Origin: REEB509 sp049314555
Lineage (GTDB): Bacteria; Pseudomonadota; Alphaproteobacteria; Caulobacterales; Aquidulcibacteraceae
Direction of reading: 5' to 3'
Assembly: GCA_049314555.1 (NCBI GenBank)
Contig: JBMOEW010000013.1
Span: forward strand, 1 to 64,000
DNA length: 64,000 nucleotides
Shown: positions 42,729 to 50,579 of the stretch, one piece after another
How positions within the stretch are numbered: the stretch's first letter is position 1
Layout of the letters: the number at the start of each line of letters is the position of its first letter
Translations under genes and position numbers: made by a program
The notes under the pieces: model-generated
The model's input: the letters and a program-made list of their open reading frames with translations, nothing else
Told to the model about the DNA's origin: nothing
Database searches by the model: none

Positions 42729-42774
42729 GGTCTGCTTGCGATCTTTGGCGTTGCGACCTCGACGGTGGGATTTT

Positions 42775-42801
42775 GCGTGCAGCCTTAAACGGGCTGCACG
42801 C
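42775..42801. terminator. Hairpin between msrA and the convergent gene
   Basis: Perfect 10-bp stem GCGTGCAGCC / GGCTGCACGC with a 7-base loop. No U-run on either side, so termination is inferred from position between convergent genes. Confidence 0.5.
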
Positions 42802-42834
42802 TAATCCGACACCAGGCAGGTACATGGGAGTCTT

Positions 42835-42867
42835 GGGGAATGGACCGTCCCTTATCGGCCATTCCCC
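42835..42867. terminator. Second hairpin between convergent genes
   Basis: 9-bp stem GGGGAATGG / CCATTCCCC with a 15-base loop, directly before the stop of the minus-strand gene. No U-run is visible. Confidence 0.4.
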
Positions 42868-42879
42868 TGCCAGCCAGGG

Positions 42880-43992
42880 TTAGACCGGCCAACGAAGCCC
42901 AATGCGCTTGCGCTGCTGCAGTGCGTTGGTAGCGCGTTGCAGGGCGCGACCAGCGACTTCGGCGTGTTGCAGGGACTCTGTGGCACGCAACGCATCCATC
43001 GCCAGGGTTAGGCGCGATACAGCTTCTTCCAGCTTGTCTCTGGCCCCTTCGCGTTCACCAAGAGCCGCAAGGGCGCGCCCGATTTCTTGCTGGGCCGCGC
43101 CCCAGGCACCTGGGTCTGCGGAGCGATCCACCCGATCCAGGTAGTGTTGGCGGGCCTCTAGGGATTTTTGCAACCAGCGGACATGGCCGCCGCGTTCGCC
43201 AAGGCTTAGCGCGCCAGAGGCGAAGTCGGTCAAGATTTCCATCAGGAGGCCTTCGGAGATGCCGGACGGCTTCAGGGTTACCAGCTTGTCCAGCGCCTCG
43301 ACGATTGGTTGAAGCTTCTCTGGCTTATAGTCCTGCGGGCGGTTCAACACCGGGCGCGCGCGCCGGGCGCAGGCAAACGAAAGCGCCTGGGCGGTGGCCT
43401 CGTCCGGACGGCCGGTGCGCCAATTCAATTGCATGCCCTGCAGATCGGCGGCCCGGCCATAGGTGGTGGCTTCGACCATGCGCAGGTCCAGCTTGCCGGT
43501 CCAGGAGCGCTTACCCCAGACGATCACGTCCGCTGCTGTGCGCTCCAGCACGTCGGTGGCTTCGACGGCTAGTCTGCGGCGGCGTTCGGGATGCGCGGTC
43601 ATGGGCAGCATCGGCAGGCGCTTTGGAAATTGATCGACCTGTACAACGCCTTGGAAGGCAAACAGGCCGAAATGGTCTTCAATTGCCTTTTGCAGTTCCG
43701 CGCGCTGTTTGCCGCCGGCACCTTCGATCTGGGCGATCAAGATCAGGGCGCGATGGTCTTTGTTGCGCTTCAGGGCCTGGGCGCGAAGGGCTTCACGCGC
43801 TGCGGCGCTGGCCTTCATCATGCCGTAGATGATCCAAAACGCAGAAATCAGCATGGCCGACAAGGCCATCGACAAAAAGCCCATGACAACGTGCGGGTAC
43901 TGGGCCCACGCATCTCTTAGCTGGCTTGGGGCCAGCGCCATCAGGAACTCGATCCAGCCGCCGCCGGCGAACTCGGTCATGGGTGCATCCAT
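42880..43992 (-). CDS. Hypothetical protein with one membrane segment and helical repeats
   Basis: 370 residues. One transmembrane helix near residues 35-60 (VVMGFLSMALSAMLISAFWIIYGMM), a Rossmann-like or nucleotide-lacking middle (HRALILIAQIEG...ADVIVWGK), and a C-terminal helical region with TPR-like spacing (AAQQEIGRALAALGEREGARDKLEEAVSRL). Start is uncertain: ATG 43992 is preferred, but GTG 44007 and a later ATG are in frame. The TPR-like part suggests protein scaffolding. Function unknown. Confidence 0.65.
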   Translation of the reverse strand: MDAPMTEFAGGGWIEFLMALAPSQLRDAWAQYPHVVMGFLSMALSAMLISAFWIIYGMMKASAAAREALRAQALKRNKDHRALILIAQIEGAGGKQRAELQKAIEDHFGLFAFQGVVQVDQFPKRLPMLPMTAHPERRRRLAVEATDVLERTAADVIVWGKRSWTGKLDLRMVEATTYGRAADLQGMQLNWRTGRPDEATAQALSFACARRARPVLNRPQDYKPEKLQPIVEALDKLVTLKPSGISEGLLMEILTDFASGALSLGERGGHVRWLQKSLEARQHYLDRVDRSADPGAWGAAQQEIGRALAALGEREGARDKLEEAVSRLTLAMDALRATESLQHAEVAGRALQRATNALQQRKRIGLRWPV

Positions 43993-44122
43993 CGAAACAA
44001 GGAGCACAAGCTATAACAGACCCCGACTGCTTCGCACAATCTGTCAGGGCATCCGCCACGCACTTTGATTGCGGATTGGTTAGCCGGCATGTTCTGGGCA
44101 GAGTGTGGCCCGGATATGGCGC

Positions 44123-44608
44123 TCAGCGCGCGCCTTGGGCCGGATGTTTGCGGCGGTAGACGCTGCGGCGGGCCATGACGTATGGGGTCACGATCACCAG
44201 CAAAACCACCGGTGCCACAAAAAAGGGCGCGATGAGCCACTTAAGCAGCATGAGGCCGTTGTCGTTGAACCAATTTTGCCAGTCGTGCGCGAACCGGGCG
44301 TTGGATCGGTCGAACAATCGGTCTTGATCGATGCAGGCGGGGTAAGCGGTGGCCTTCGGTAGCGCGCTTTGGGCCTCTTTTGCCCATGTGGCCCAATAGG
44401 GGACGCCCACCTCAAACAGGCGGCTTGAGCTGACCGGCGGTTGCGCTGTTTGGGGCAGATCTCCGGACTGGGCATAAGTTGCGCAAATGCGTTCGCGGCT
44501 TGGGAAAACCAGCGGCAGATCCCGCTGAAGCTCCCAAACGCCAAGAGTCCAGATCGTGGCAATACTCACACCAAAGGTGGCAAGCCAATCACCGCGCCGC
44601 AGTTTCAC
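44123..44608 (-). CDS. Hypothetical membrane protein
   Basis: 161 residues with a transmembrane helix near each end (WLATFGVSIATIWTLGVW and LLKWLIAPFFVAPVVLLVIVTPYVM) and a presumably periplasmic loop containing three cysteines or fewer. The start is GTG at 44608, six bases after GGGAGG; the longer frame from TTG 44626 would put that site inside the gene. No family recognised. Possibly co-transcribed with the next minus-strand gene. Confidence 0.6.
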   Translation of the reverse strand: MKLRRGDWLATFGVSIATIWTLGVWELQRDLPLVFPSRERICATYAQSGDLPQTAQPPVSSSRLFEVGVPYWATWAKEAQSALPKATAYPACIDQDRLFDRSNARFAHDWQNWFNDNGLMLLKWLIAPFFVAPVVLLVIVTPYVMARRSVYRRKHPAQGAR

Positions 44609-44715
44609 GAAGGGCCTCCCAGCCAATGCTCGAGAAGCATAGTCAAGAAGTCCTACTAAACCTGGCAGGAAAGCTGGTTACCTGTGGATTTACCTTTGGC
44701 GGGCCGAGTTACGGG

Positions 44716-45402
44716 TTATTGGCCTTTCGCGCCGTCCATGAGGGCGCCGATGTCAACGATCTGTACACCGGGGGGGACGACGAACAGAGCCGGTTCTTGG
44801 GGGCCACGCTGGACGCGGGTTGCTTCCCACACCGTGCGGCCATTTTCCATAGCCTTTAGGATGATGCCATCGGAGGTGATGCAAGCCACGCCGCGCCCGC
44901 CGGCGCCGGTGTCCGTGCTTTCGTATTCGGCGCCGGTCTCGCCGGCGGCGACGCAGGGACCCAAGCGGCGGACGCTCGGATCGGTGACGGCCCAGTTTGC
45001 ATCCGGTGTTTGGGGGATGGTATCAGCGGACATGCGCATGGCCATTCGCGTGCCCATCGTGTCCACGATCATCATGGCTTGTTGGCCGTCCATCAGGATC
45101 ACCGCTTGGCCTTCGCCGACCCGGGTCATTTCCATTCTGGTCTTTTGGCCGTCCCGGATCAGTACGAGGGGGTTGGTTTGGCCGGAGTCTTCGTCGAAAA
45201 TCTGCGCATCGACGCGGTACGAGGCTTGGAACATCGCGGGGGGCGCGACGGTGGGGGCCTCAGCCGCGGTTGTGCCTTCCTTTGGCTGGCTGGTTGGCGG
45301 CGTGCAGGCGGCGAGCACGGCGACCATCGTCGCCACCAAAAGGGGCGGCGCGGACTTTGGATTGATTGACCATCCTGCTGGCCATTGTGTGGAGAGGCGC
45401 AT
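44716..45402 (-). CDS. Predicted lipoprotein
   Basis: 228 residues. Signal peptide with lipobox VAVLAAC at about Cys33, a Pro/Thr-rich linker, then a beta-rich domain (FQASYRVDAQIF, LVLIRDGQKTRMEM, GQQAMMIVDTMGTRMAM) that resembles DUF4412-type periplasmic proteins. AGGGATCAGGAA precedes the ATG. Envelope protein of unknown role. Confidence 0.68.
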   Translation of the reverse strand: MRLSTQWPAGWSINPKSAPPLLVATMVAVLAACTPPTSQPKEGTTAAEAPTVAPPAMFQASYRVDAQIFDEDSGQTNPLVLIRDGQKTRMEMTRVGEGQAVILMDGQQAMMIVDTMGTRMAMRMSADTIPQTPDANWAVTDPSVRRLGPCVAAGETGAEYESTDTGAGGRGVACITSDGIILKAMENGRTVWEATRVQRGPQEPALFVVPPGVQIVDIGALMDGAKGQ

Positions 45403-45603
45403 TTCCTGATCCCTTATAACGAGCGGCTTGGCGCTTGGGCGCGATACCTTTGGGCGCGATTACTCTGGCACGACAATCGAATTGACGTCGCAAAAAAGGT
45501 TAATTGCCTTGCGATTTGCTCTTCTTTTCGCTGCATGCCTTCCTTAAATACTGCCAAAACGTACATTGGTGGCAACACAGTCGGTGGTTTTTGGGAGGAC
45601 AAG

Positions 45604-46896
45604 ATGGCTGGGACTTCGCAGCAACTTTCAACCTTTGACCAGCTAAAGCGGCACATCAAAACTCACGCCTATGCTTGTGATGACATCGTTCGGGACATCG
45701 CGGAGGACGGCTGCAAGGCTTTGTATAATATTGATTTCAGCGTCCTCTACCCCATTCTTTCGGCAAATCCGCTGCGCGTTCGCAGCGCCGAGGCAATGGA
45801 TGACTTTGATGGGTTGGCCTATGAGACGCTGACGTTAGCTCCAAACTACAAAAACTTGATGGGCGTCCAGTTTGTGATGTCTTTTCCGGCGTATCTTGAA
45901 TTGCTTGACCACGTCGATCGCCGGCTAAGCCACCTAACAAAGATCAAGGATGACTCCGGCCGCGGGCGGAAACTTTTTGAGGAGCTTACGCACTACAAAC
46001 CAGAACTCGAATTGGGCAGGATTCAGGACAAGGATTTGATCGGAAGTGCTCAATTGCAGCAAAAGCTTAGGGGCCTCATTGCAAATCTCCCCAATGGCAC
46101 CGAAGGACAAAACGTCGCTACCATCTTGTCTCTGGTCAACAACAACGTTGTCTGCGGATTAGGAGATTTTTTCACTCCTGCTGAGGTCGAGGCCGCGCGA
46201 AATGGTCGGCAATATTATCGCTCTGTGCTCGATAAGATTGATCGATACCGCGGGCAGCGCCAGATTGAGCCAGAGCGAGAGGAAGCCGCAGCTATTGCAG
46301 ACTTTCATCGTAAAATCGATGCCTGGACTATAACGCTGTCGAAACAGCTGCATGACATTAAAGAAGCCACAAACGTCATGTTCGTGGGGCCGAATAAGCT
46401 GCGGATGATCTATGAGAAGCGATCTGAAGAACTCAGTCGCAACATCATCGCCCCCTTTATTCGCCTGAAGACTTTGAGCATGGCGTCCTCAACGCATAAC
46501 GTTGATCAAGAATCCCGCCATCGAATCCACAAGCTCGTCGTGCGCCTTATGGAAGCGTGGCAAGTTATCGAAGGCGCGCAAAGCACAGACGATCTTTACA
46601 CGCCGCAAGCCGAAACCGTCCGCGAGGCATACGAGCAGATTGGAAAGGTCTATGCCGCTAATCCAGAAGACTTAAGGGCAGGTGCGGAGCATAGACGGCA
46701 GCTTATTGCCGACCTTTTGAAAAGCCCGCGCGCCATGCGCGATAAAGCGGCGGAAGTGGAAGAAGAGATGCGCTCGGCTGTGCGAAAGATGCTGTCTTTT
46801 TCACCTGAACCTCTTAACGATAACGTCCTTGAGGCGTATGATGTAAAGGACAATAAGCGAATGCGGCAGATTATGAAGAAGTTCAACTCCCTTTAA
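45604..46896 (+). CDS. Uncharacterised protein with a possible PIN-like nuclease fold
   Basis: 430 residues, not recognised as a named family. Three segments recall PIN-like ribonuclease domains: ALYNIDFSVLYPIL (Asp44), FVMSFPAYLELLDH (Glu99) and KIDAWTITLSKQL followed by strand NVMFVGPNKLR (Asp239). Those would be the metal-binding acids; this is inference from spacing. The rest is helical and highly charged. GGGAGGACAAG fixes the start at 45604. The gene is clearly more AT-rich than its neighbours and uses different codons, suggesting horizontal acquisition. It converges with the two-TM gene, overlapping by 14 bp. Confidence 0.72.
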   Translation: MAGTSQQLSTFDQLKRHIKTHAYACDDIVRDIAEDGCKALYNIDFSVLYPILSANPLRVRSAEAMDDFDGLAYETLTLAPNYKNLMGVQFVMSFPAYLELLDHVDRRLSHLTKIKDDSGRGRKLFEELTHYKPELELGRIQDKDLIGSAQLQQKLRGLIANLPNGTEGQNVATILSLVNNNVVCGLGDFFTPAEVEAARNGRQYYRSVLDKIDRYRGQRQIEPEREEAAAIADFHRKIDAWTITLSKQLHDIKEATNVMFVGPNKLRMIYEKRSEELSRNIIAPFIRLKTLSMASSTHNVDQESRHRIHKLVVRLMEAWQVIEGAQSTDDLYTPQAETVREAYEQIGKVYAANPEDLRAGAEHRRQLIADLLKSPRAMRDKAAEVEEEMRSAVRKMLSFSPEPLNDNVLEAYDVKDNKRMRQIMKKFNSL

Positions 46897-47578
46897 CTAT
46901 AGGAGTTGCGCTTTCTAGTGCAGTGCGAAGTACTTTGGCCAGCTGACTTGGGGCTTCAAGCTGAAGTGTTTGCAACACGATTTTGTTTTCGTCGTCAGCT
47001 TGTTCGACCATGCTTAGATATTTTTGGTCGTAATTTAGGTAGGCTTCCAGTTGAGCCCTGGCGAATAGGTCGTTCTTTTGTAGGGCATCGCTCACGCGCT
47101 GGCGGAGGTCTATGCGCCTCAGCAGCCACAACATGTAGGCGCTTTCCACTCCCTCAGAATACCTGCTTTCTGGCTGATCGCGCTCATCGGCTGCGTACAG
47201 CGCCGCTGCGATCTGGCGGGCGTTCTCAGCAAGCTTTTTGCCATGTAACTCCCGCAGCGTAAGCGCAATTTCGAGCTGTGCTGCGGAAGCTGACCGCTCA
47301 ATCGCGACGCGCTGATACTTTAACTCCAAACGCTGCATGCTGAGTTCGCGCCACTGAAAGCAGAAACCAGCAAGTATCCACACAAACCCGATGGCGCCTG
47401 CAACGCCGCCGACATACGATCCGATGTCATCAATCGTTAGGGCCGCCGCTCCATCATGCGTGGCGGACAAAAAGAACCGAACTGCGAACCAGACCTCAAG
47501 ACAAGTAACCAGTACTGCGAGCGCAACGACGGGCCACATAGGCCACGTCTTTTGCGGGTCTTCCGGCTCCTTAGACAT
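46883..47578 (-). CDS. Hypothetical two-TM membrane protein
   Basis: 231 residues. Two transmembrane helices at about residues 13-37 and 51-75 (DIGSYVGGVAGAIGFVWILAGFCFQWREL), followed by a cytoplasmic, coiled-coil-like helical domain. This GxVGGxxGxxxFxWILxGFxxQ layout recurs in many small membrane proteins, some encoded beside anti-phage genes. AGGAGGGG precedes the ATG. Its 3' end overlaps the convergent 430-residue gene, and the two may form one acquired unit. Confidence 0.65.
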   Translation of the reverse strand: MSKEPEDPQKTWPMWPVVALAVLVTCLEVWFAVRFFLSATHDGAAALTIDDIGSYVGGVAGAIGFVWILAGFCFQWRELSMQRLELKYQRVAIERSASAAQLEIALTLRELHGKKLAENARQIAAALYAADERDQPESRYSEGVESAYMLWLLRRIDLRQRVSDALQKNDLFARAQLEAYLNYDQKYLSMVEQADDENKIVLQTLQLEAPSQLAKVLRTALESATPIVKGS

Positions 47579-47620
47579 CGGTCTTTGCCCCTCCTTTTGT
47601 TGCGAGGATTGGGCTTGGCG

Positions 47621-48640
47621 CTAAGCCGCGCGTTCCTGGTCGAGGCTCCAGGTGCCGAGGCTCGCAAGGCCGTTCATCTTGGCGCGCTTCAGGAATGCTG
47701 CTTGGCCAGCGGGCACATTCTGGGCTTTGCCGGACCACGCTTTTTGCGGTGCCGCTTGCAGGGCGCGGCCATAGCTAAAGGTCATGTTCCAGGGGAAGCC
47801 GCCGATTTCATTCATTCTGTTCAAGTGGGCGGTGGCGAGTTCATCGGATTGGCCGCCCGAAAGGTAGGCAATGCCTGGTACTGCCGATGGGGTGGTTATC
47901 TTGAGGCAGGCAATGGTCTTTTCCGCGACTTCATCAACACTGGCCTGTTTGGCGCACTTCTTTCCAGCGATCACCATGTTGGGCTTCAACACGATGCCTT
48001 CCAACATTACGCGGTGTTCAAACAGTTCGTTGAAAACCTCTTTCAGGACAGTTTCCGTGACTTCAAAGCAGCGATCGATGTCATGGGCACCGTCCATCAG
48101 GACTTCTGGCTCGACGATCGGTACAATCTGCGCGGCTTGGCACAGCCCGGCATAGCGGGCGAGGGCTTGGGCATTTGCGCGGATGGCGCCGCGGGATGGG
48201 ATGCCGGTGTCGATGTCGATGACGGCCCGCCATTTCGCAAAGCGGGCACCCTGCTCGTAATATTTCGTCAGGCGCGCGGCCAGCTTGTCGAGCCCTTTGG
48301 TGATGGTTTCTGCGCCAAAGCCGGGGAGGGCTTCAGTGCCTTCGTCCACCTTGATGCCGGGGATAGAGCCGGCCTGTTCGATCAGTTTTACTAGCGGTGT
48401 GCCATCGGCCGCATTTTGCCAGATGGTCTCATCAAACAGGATAACACCAGAGACGTAGGACATCGCCTCTTTGGCGCGGAACATCATTTCGCGGTAGTCG
48501 CGGCGATTTTCTTCGGTGTTTTCCACACCGATGGCATCAAAGCGCTTCTTGATCGTGCCGGTCGATTCGTCTGCGGCTAGGATGCCGCGACCGGGGGCTA
48601 CCATGGCTTGTGCCACTTTGTTCAGGTCCGCGAGATTCAT
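47621..48640 (-). CDS. Class I fructose-bisphosphate aldolase
   Basis: 339 residues. Glycolytic/gluconeogenic Schiff-base aldolase: GRGILAADESTGTIKKRF at the start, CPx-type core AKWRAVIDI, Schiff-base Lys in EGIVLKPNMV, and AYLSGGQSDELATAHLN for phosphate binding. Start at 48640 (MNLADLNK). Full length for the eukaryote-like class I type found in several proteobacteria. Not obviously in an operon. Confidence 0.95.
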   Translation of the reverse strand: MNLADLNKVAQAMVAPGRGILAADESTGTIKKRFDAIGVENTEENRRDYREMMFRAKEAMSYVSGVILFDETIWQNAADGTPLVKLIEQAGSIPGIKVDEGTEALPGFGAETITKGLDKLAARLTKYYEQGARFAKWRAVIDIDTGIPSRGAIRANAQALARYAGLCQAAQIVPIVEPEVLMDGAHDIDRCFEVTETVLKEVFNELFEHRVMLEGIVLKPNMVIAGKKCAKQASVDEVAEKTIACLKITTPSAVPGIAYLSGGQSDELATAHLNRMNEIGGFPWNMTFSYGRALQAAPQKAWSGKAQNVPAGQAAFLKRAKMNGLASLGTWSLDQERAA

Positions 48641-48755
48641 GATCCCCACTCTCCAAGCCGAATTCCAACTGTCATGATGGGCGGTATTTGCTGCAACAAT
48701 TGTCTGATGCCAAGGGGGGGCGCGCGATTGGGGTGCCATTTGCGCGGGCGGTACC

Positions 48756-49529
48756 TTAAGTTCGACCGGCGTCTATGACAAAAGACTGGCCGGTGATCAT
48801 TCGGGCTTCGTTGGAGGCCAAAAACATAGCCAGGCGAGCCACATCTGAGGGCTCAATAAGGGTTTTGAGGGCGCATTGATCAATCCAGGCTGCCTGCGTT
48901 TGCGGTGTGAGCCAGCCCCTTTCGCGTTGGGCGGGGGTGTCTACCCAGCCGGGGACGATGGCATTAACGCGAATCTTGGCTTGCCCAAACTCGCGGGCCT
49001 GCGCCTTGGTCAGGCCCAGAATTGCCGATTTCGCAGCGGCATAGGCAGGCATATCTGCGGGGCCTAGAAACGCGTTTAAGGAGCTGATGTTGATCACAGC
49101 GGCGGCGACGGCGGCTTGCAAGAAGGGCAGCGCCGCTTGGGTGGCGAAGAAAGTTGGGTCGAGGTTGATCGCCAGATTCGCTCGCCACGAGGCTGGCGAG
49201 AGCGTTTCGGTTTGATGGCGCTGGTCGCTGGCGACATTGTTGATCAAAACATCAAGGCCGCCCATGGCCTCGGCCTGTTTTTGGAGTGTGCTTTGCAGGG
49301 CGGCCACATCTGCAACGTCGCAGGGCGTGAAGCTTATTGGCTGGGGCCCGCCGGAGGCTTGTAAGTCGCGCGCCAACGCACGGCCTGCTTGTGTGTTGAT
49401 ATCGACAAACGCAACAGCCGCGCCCTGAGCGGCGAAGGCGTCAACCAAGGCCGCTCCGATGCCGGAGGCACCGCCCGTGATGAACACGCGCTTTGCGTAG
49501 AGGGATGGATAAACGGCGTGGGCGGTCAT
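48756..49529 (-). CDS. SDR family oxidoreductase
   Basis: 257 residues. FITGGASGIGAALV cofactor loop, INNVAS in place of NNAG, catalytic YAAAK, and TGQSFVIDAGRT at the end. Start at 49529; the frame upstream is antisense to nothing useful and lies in the SMP-30 gene. Only four bases separate it from the SMP-30 lactonase, so it probably oxidises a sugar to the lactone that the partner opens (L-arabinose, D-xylose or L-fucose type non-phosphorylative pathways). The sugar is unknown. Confidence 0.88.
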   Translation of the reverse strand: MTAHAVYPSLYAKRVFITGGASGIGAALVDAFAAQGAAVAFVDINTQAGRALARDLQASGGPQPISFTPCDVADVAALQSTLQKQAEAMGGLDVLINNVASDQRHQTETLSPASWRANLAINLDPTFFATQAALPFLQAAVAAAVINISSLNAFLGPADMPAYAAAKSAILGLTKAQAREFGQAKIRVNAIVPGWVDTPAQRERGWLTPQTQAAWIDQCALKTLIEPSDVARLAMFLASNEARMITGQSFVIDAGRT

Positions 49530-49533
49530 GGGG

Positions 49534-50421
49534 TCAATCCAGCACTGCGGCGCGGGGCGGTTGGCCTGCGACGCCGGGGCGACAGGCGAAAAGGCCGCCG
49601 GCAAACGGATATTCGGCCTTGGCGTCGGGGCCCATGTCTTGGCTGGCTGTGGTGATGAAGAGCGTTGCGTTGTCCTGGCCGCCAAAGGCGAGGGAGGTTA
49701 CTTTTTCCACGGGAACCTGATGTTTGGACAGCATCTTGCCGTCTGGCGCGTGGCGCACGATCGCAAAACCGTCCCAACGCGCGCTCCAAACACAGCCTTC
49801 TGCGTCAACTGTTAAGCCGTCTGGCGCGCCCTTGATAGGATCCACATCGGAGAAGATTCGCTTGTTGGTGAGGGCACCGGTGGCTGGATCATGGTCAAAG
49901 GCCCAGATCTGAAAGCGAATGCTATCGGTGAAGTAGAAGGTTTTTCCATCTGGGCTCCAATCGAGTCCATTGGAAATGCCAACCTGGTCTACCCTTTGGT
50001 GCAGGCCTGATTTTGGGTCGAGACGATAGAGGCAGCCGGTCAAGGCTGCATGGTTTGGCTCGTTCATGGTGCCGACCCAGAAGGTGCCCCAGGGATCGAC
50101 TTTCGCATCGTTGGGGCGATTGTCTGGGCGATCTGGCTCCATGACGGCGATGGGCGTGCGTGCGCCGGTGCTTGGGTTCAAGCGATAAATGCCGGAGGGG
50201 CTCGTGGCCAAGAGGTCGAGTGATCCCGCGATCGGAGCGACTGCTGAGGTCAATTCTTCCAGGTTCAAGCGCGAACGCGCCTGGCCATGCTCATCGCACC
50301 CCAGTAGGACACGCTCTTTGATATCGACAAACCACAGCCGCTCACGCACCTGGTCCCACACTGGGCCTTCGCCCAAGGTGCATTCCGCCGGCCAGACACA
50401 GGTGATCTCTGTCGCGTTCAT
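49534..50421 (-). CDS. SMP-30/gluconolactonase family protein
   Basis: 295 residues, six-bladed beta-propeller. Metal-binding residues visible: Glu in LGEGPVW, Asn in NRPNDAKVD, Asn in ISNGLDWSPDG and Asp in APDGLTVD. These enzymes hydrolyse sugar lactones. Coupled with the SDR gene (4 bp apart), consistent with a sugar-to-aldonate pair. No sugar-acid dehydratase lies next to it. Confidence 0.9.
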   Translation of the reverse strand: MNATEITCVWPAECTLGEGPVWDQVRERLWFVDIKERVLLGCDEHGQARSRLNLEELTSAVAPIAGSLDLLATSPSGIYRLNPSTGARTPIAVMEPDRPDNRPNDAKVDPWGTFWVGTMNEPNHAALTGCLYRLDPKSGLHQRVDQVGISNGLDWSPDGKTFYFTDSIRFQIWAFDHDPATGALTNKRIFSDVDPIKGAPDGLTVDAEGCVWSARWDGFAIVRHAPDGKMLSKHQVPVEKVTSLAFGGQDNATLFITTASQDMGPDAKAEYPFAGGLFACRPGVAGQPPRAAVLD

Positions 50422-50579
50422 GGGGGCTCACATGCCTTTTTGGGGGCTTGGAGACAAGAGGTGTGTTTGGGCGAGGGCGCGGCCCAAGTGTGGCGCCAAA
50501 ACTGCCCGATCACGCAATTGTTGGAGGCGCGGAGCGGCTGTGGCTTGCGCTGAATGGCTGGGGCGTCAATAGACACGGC

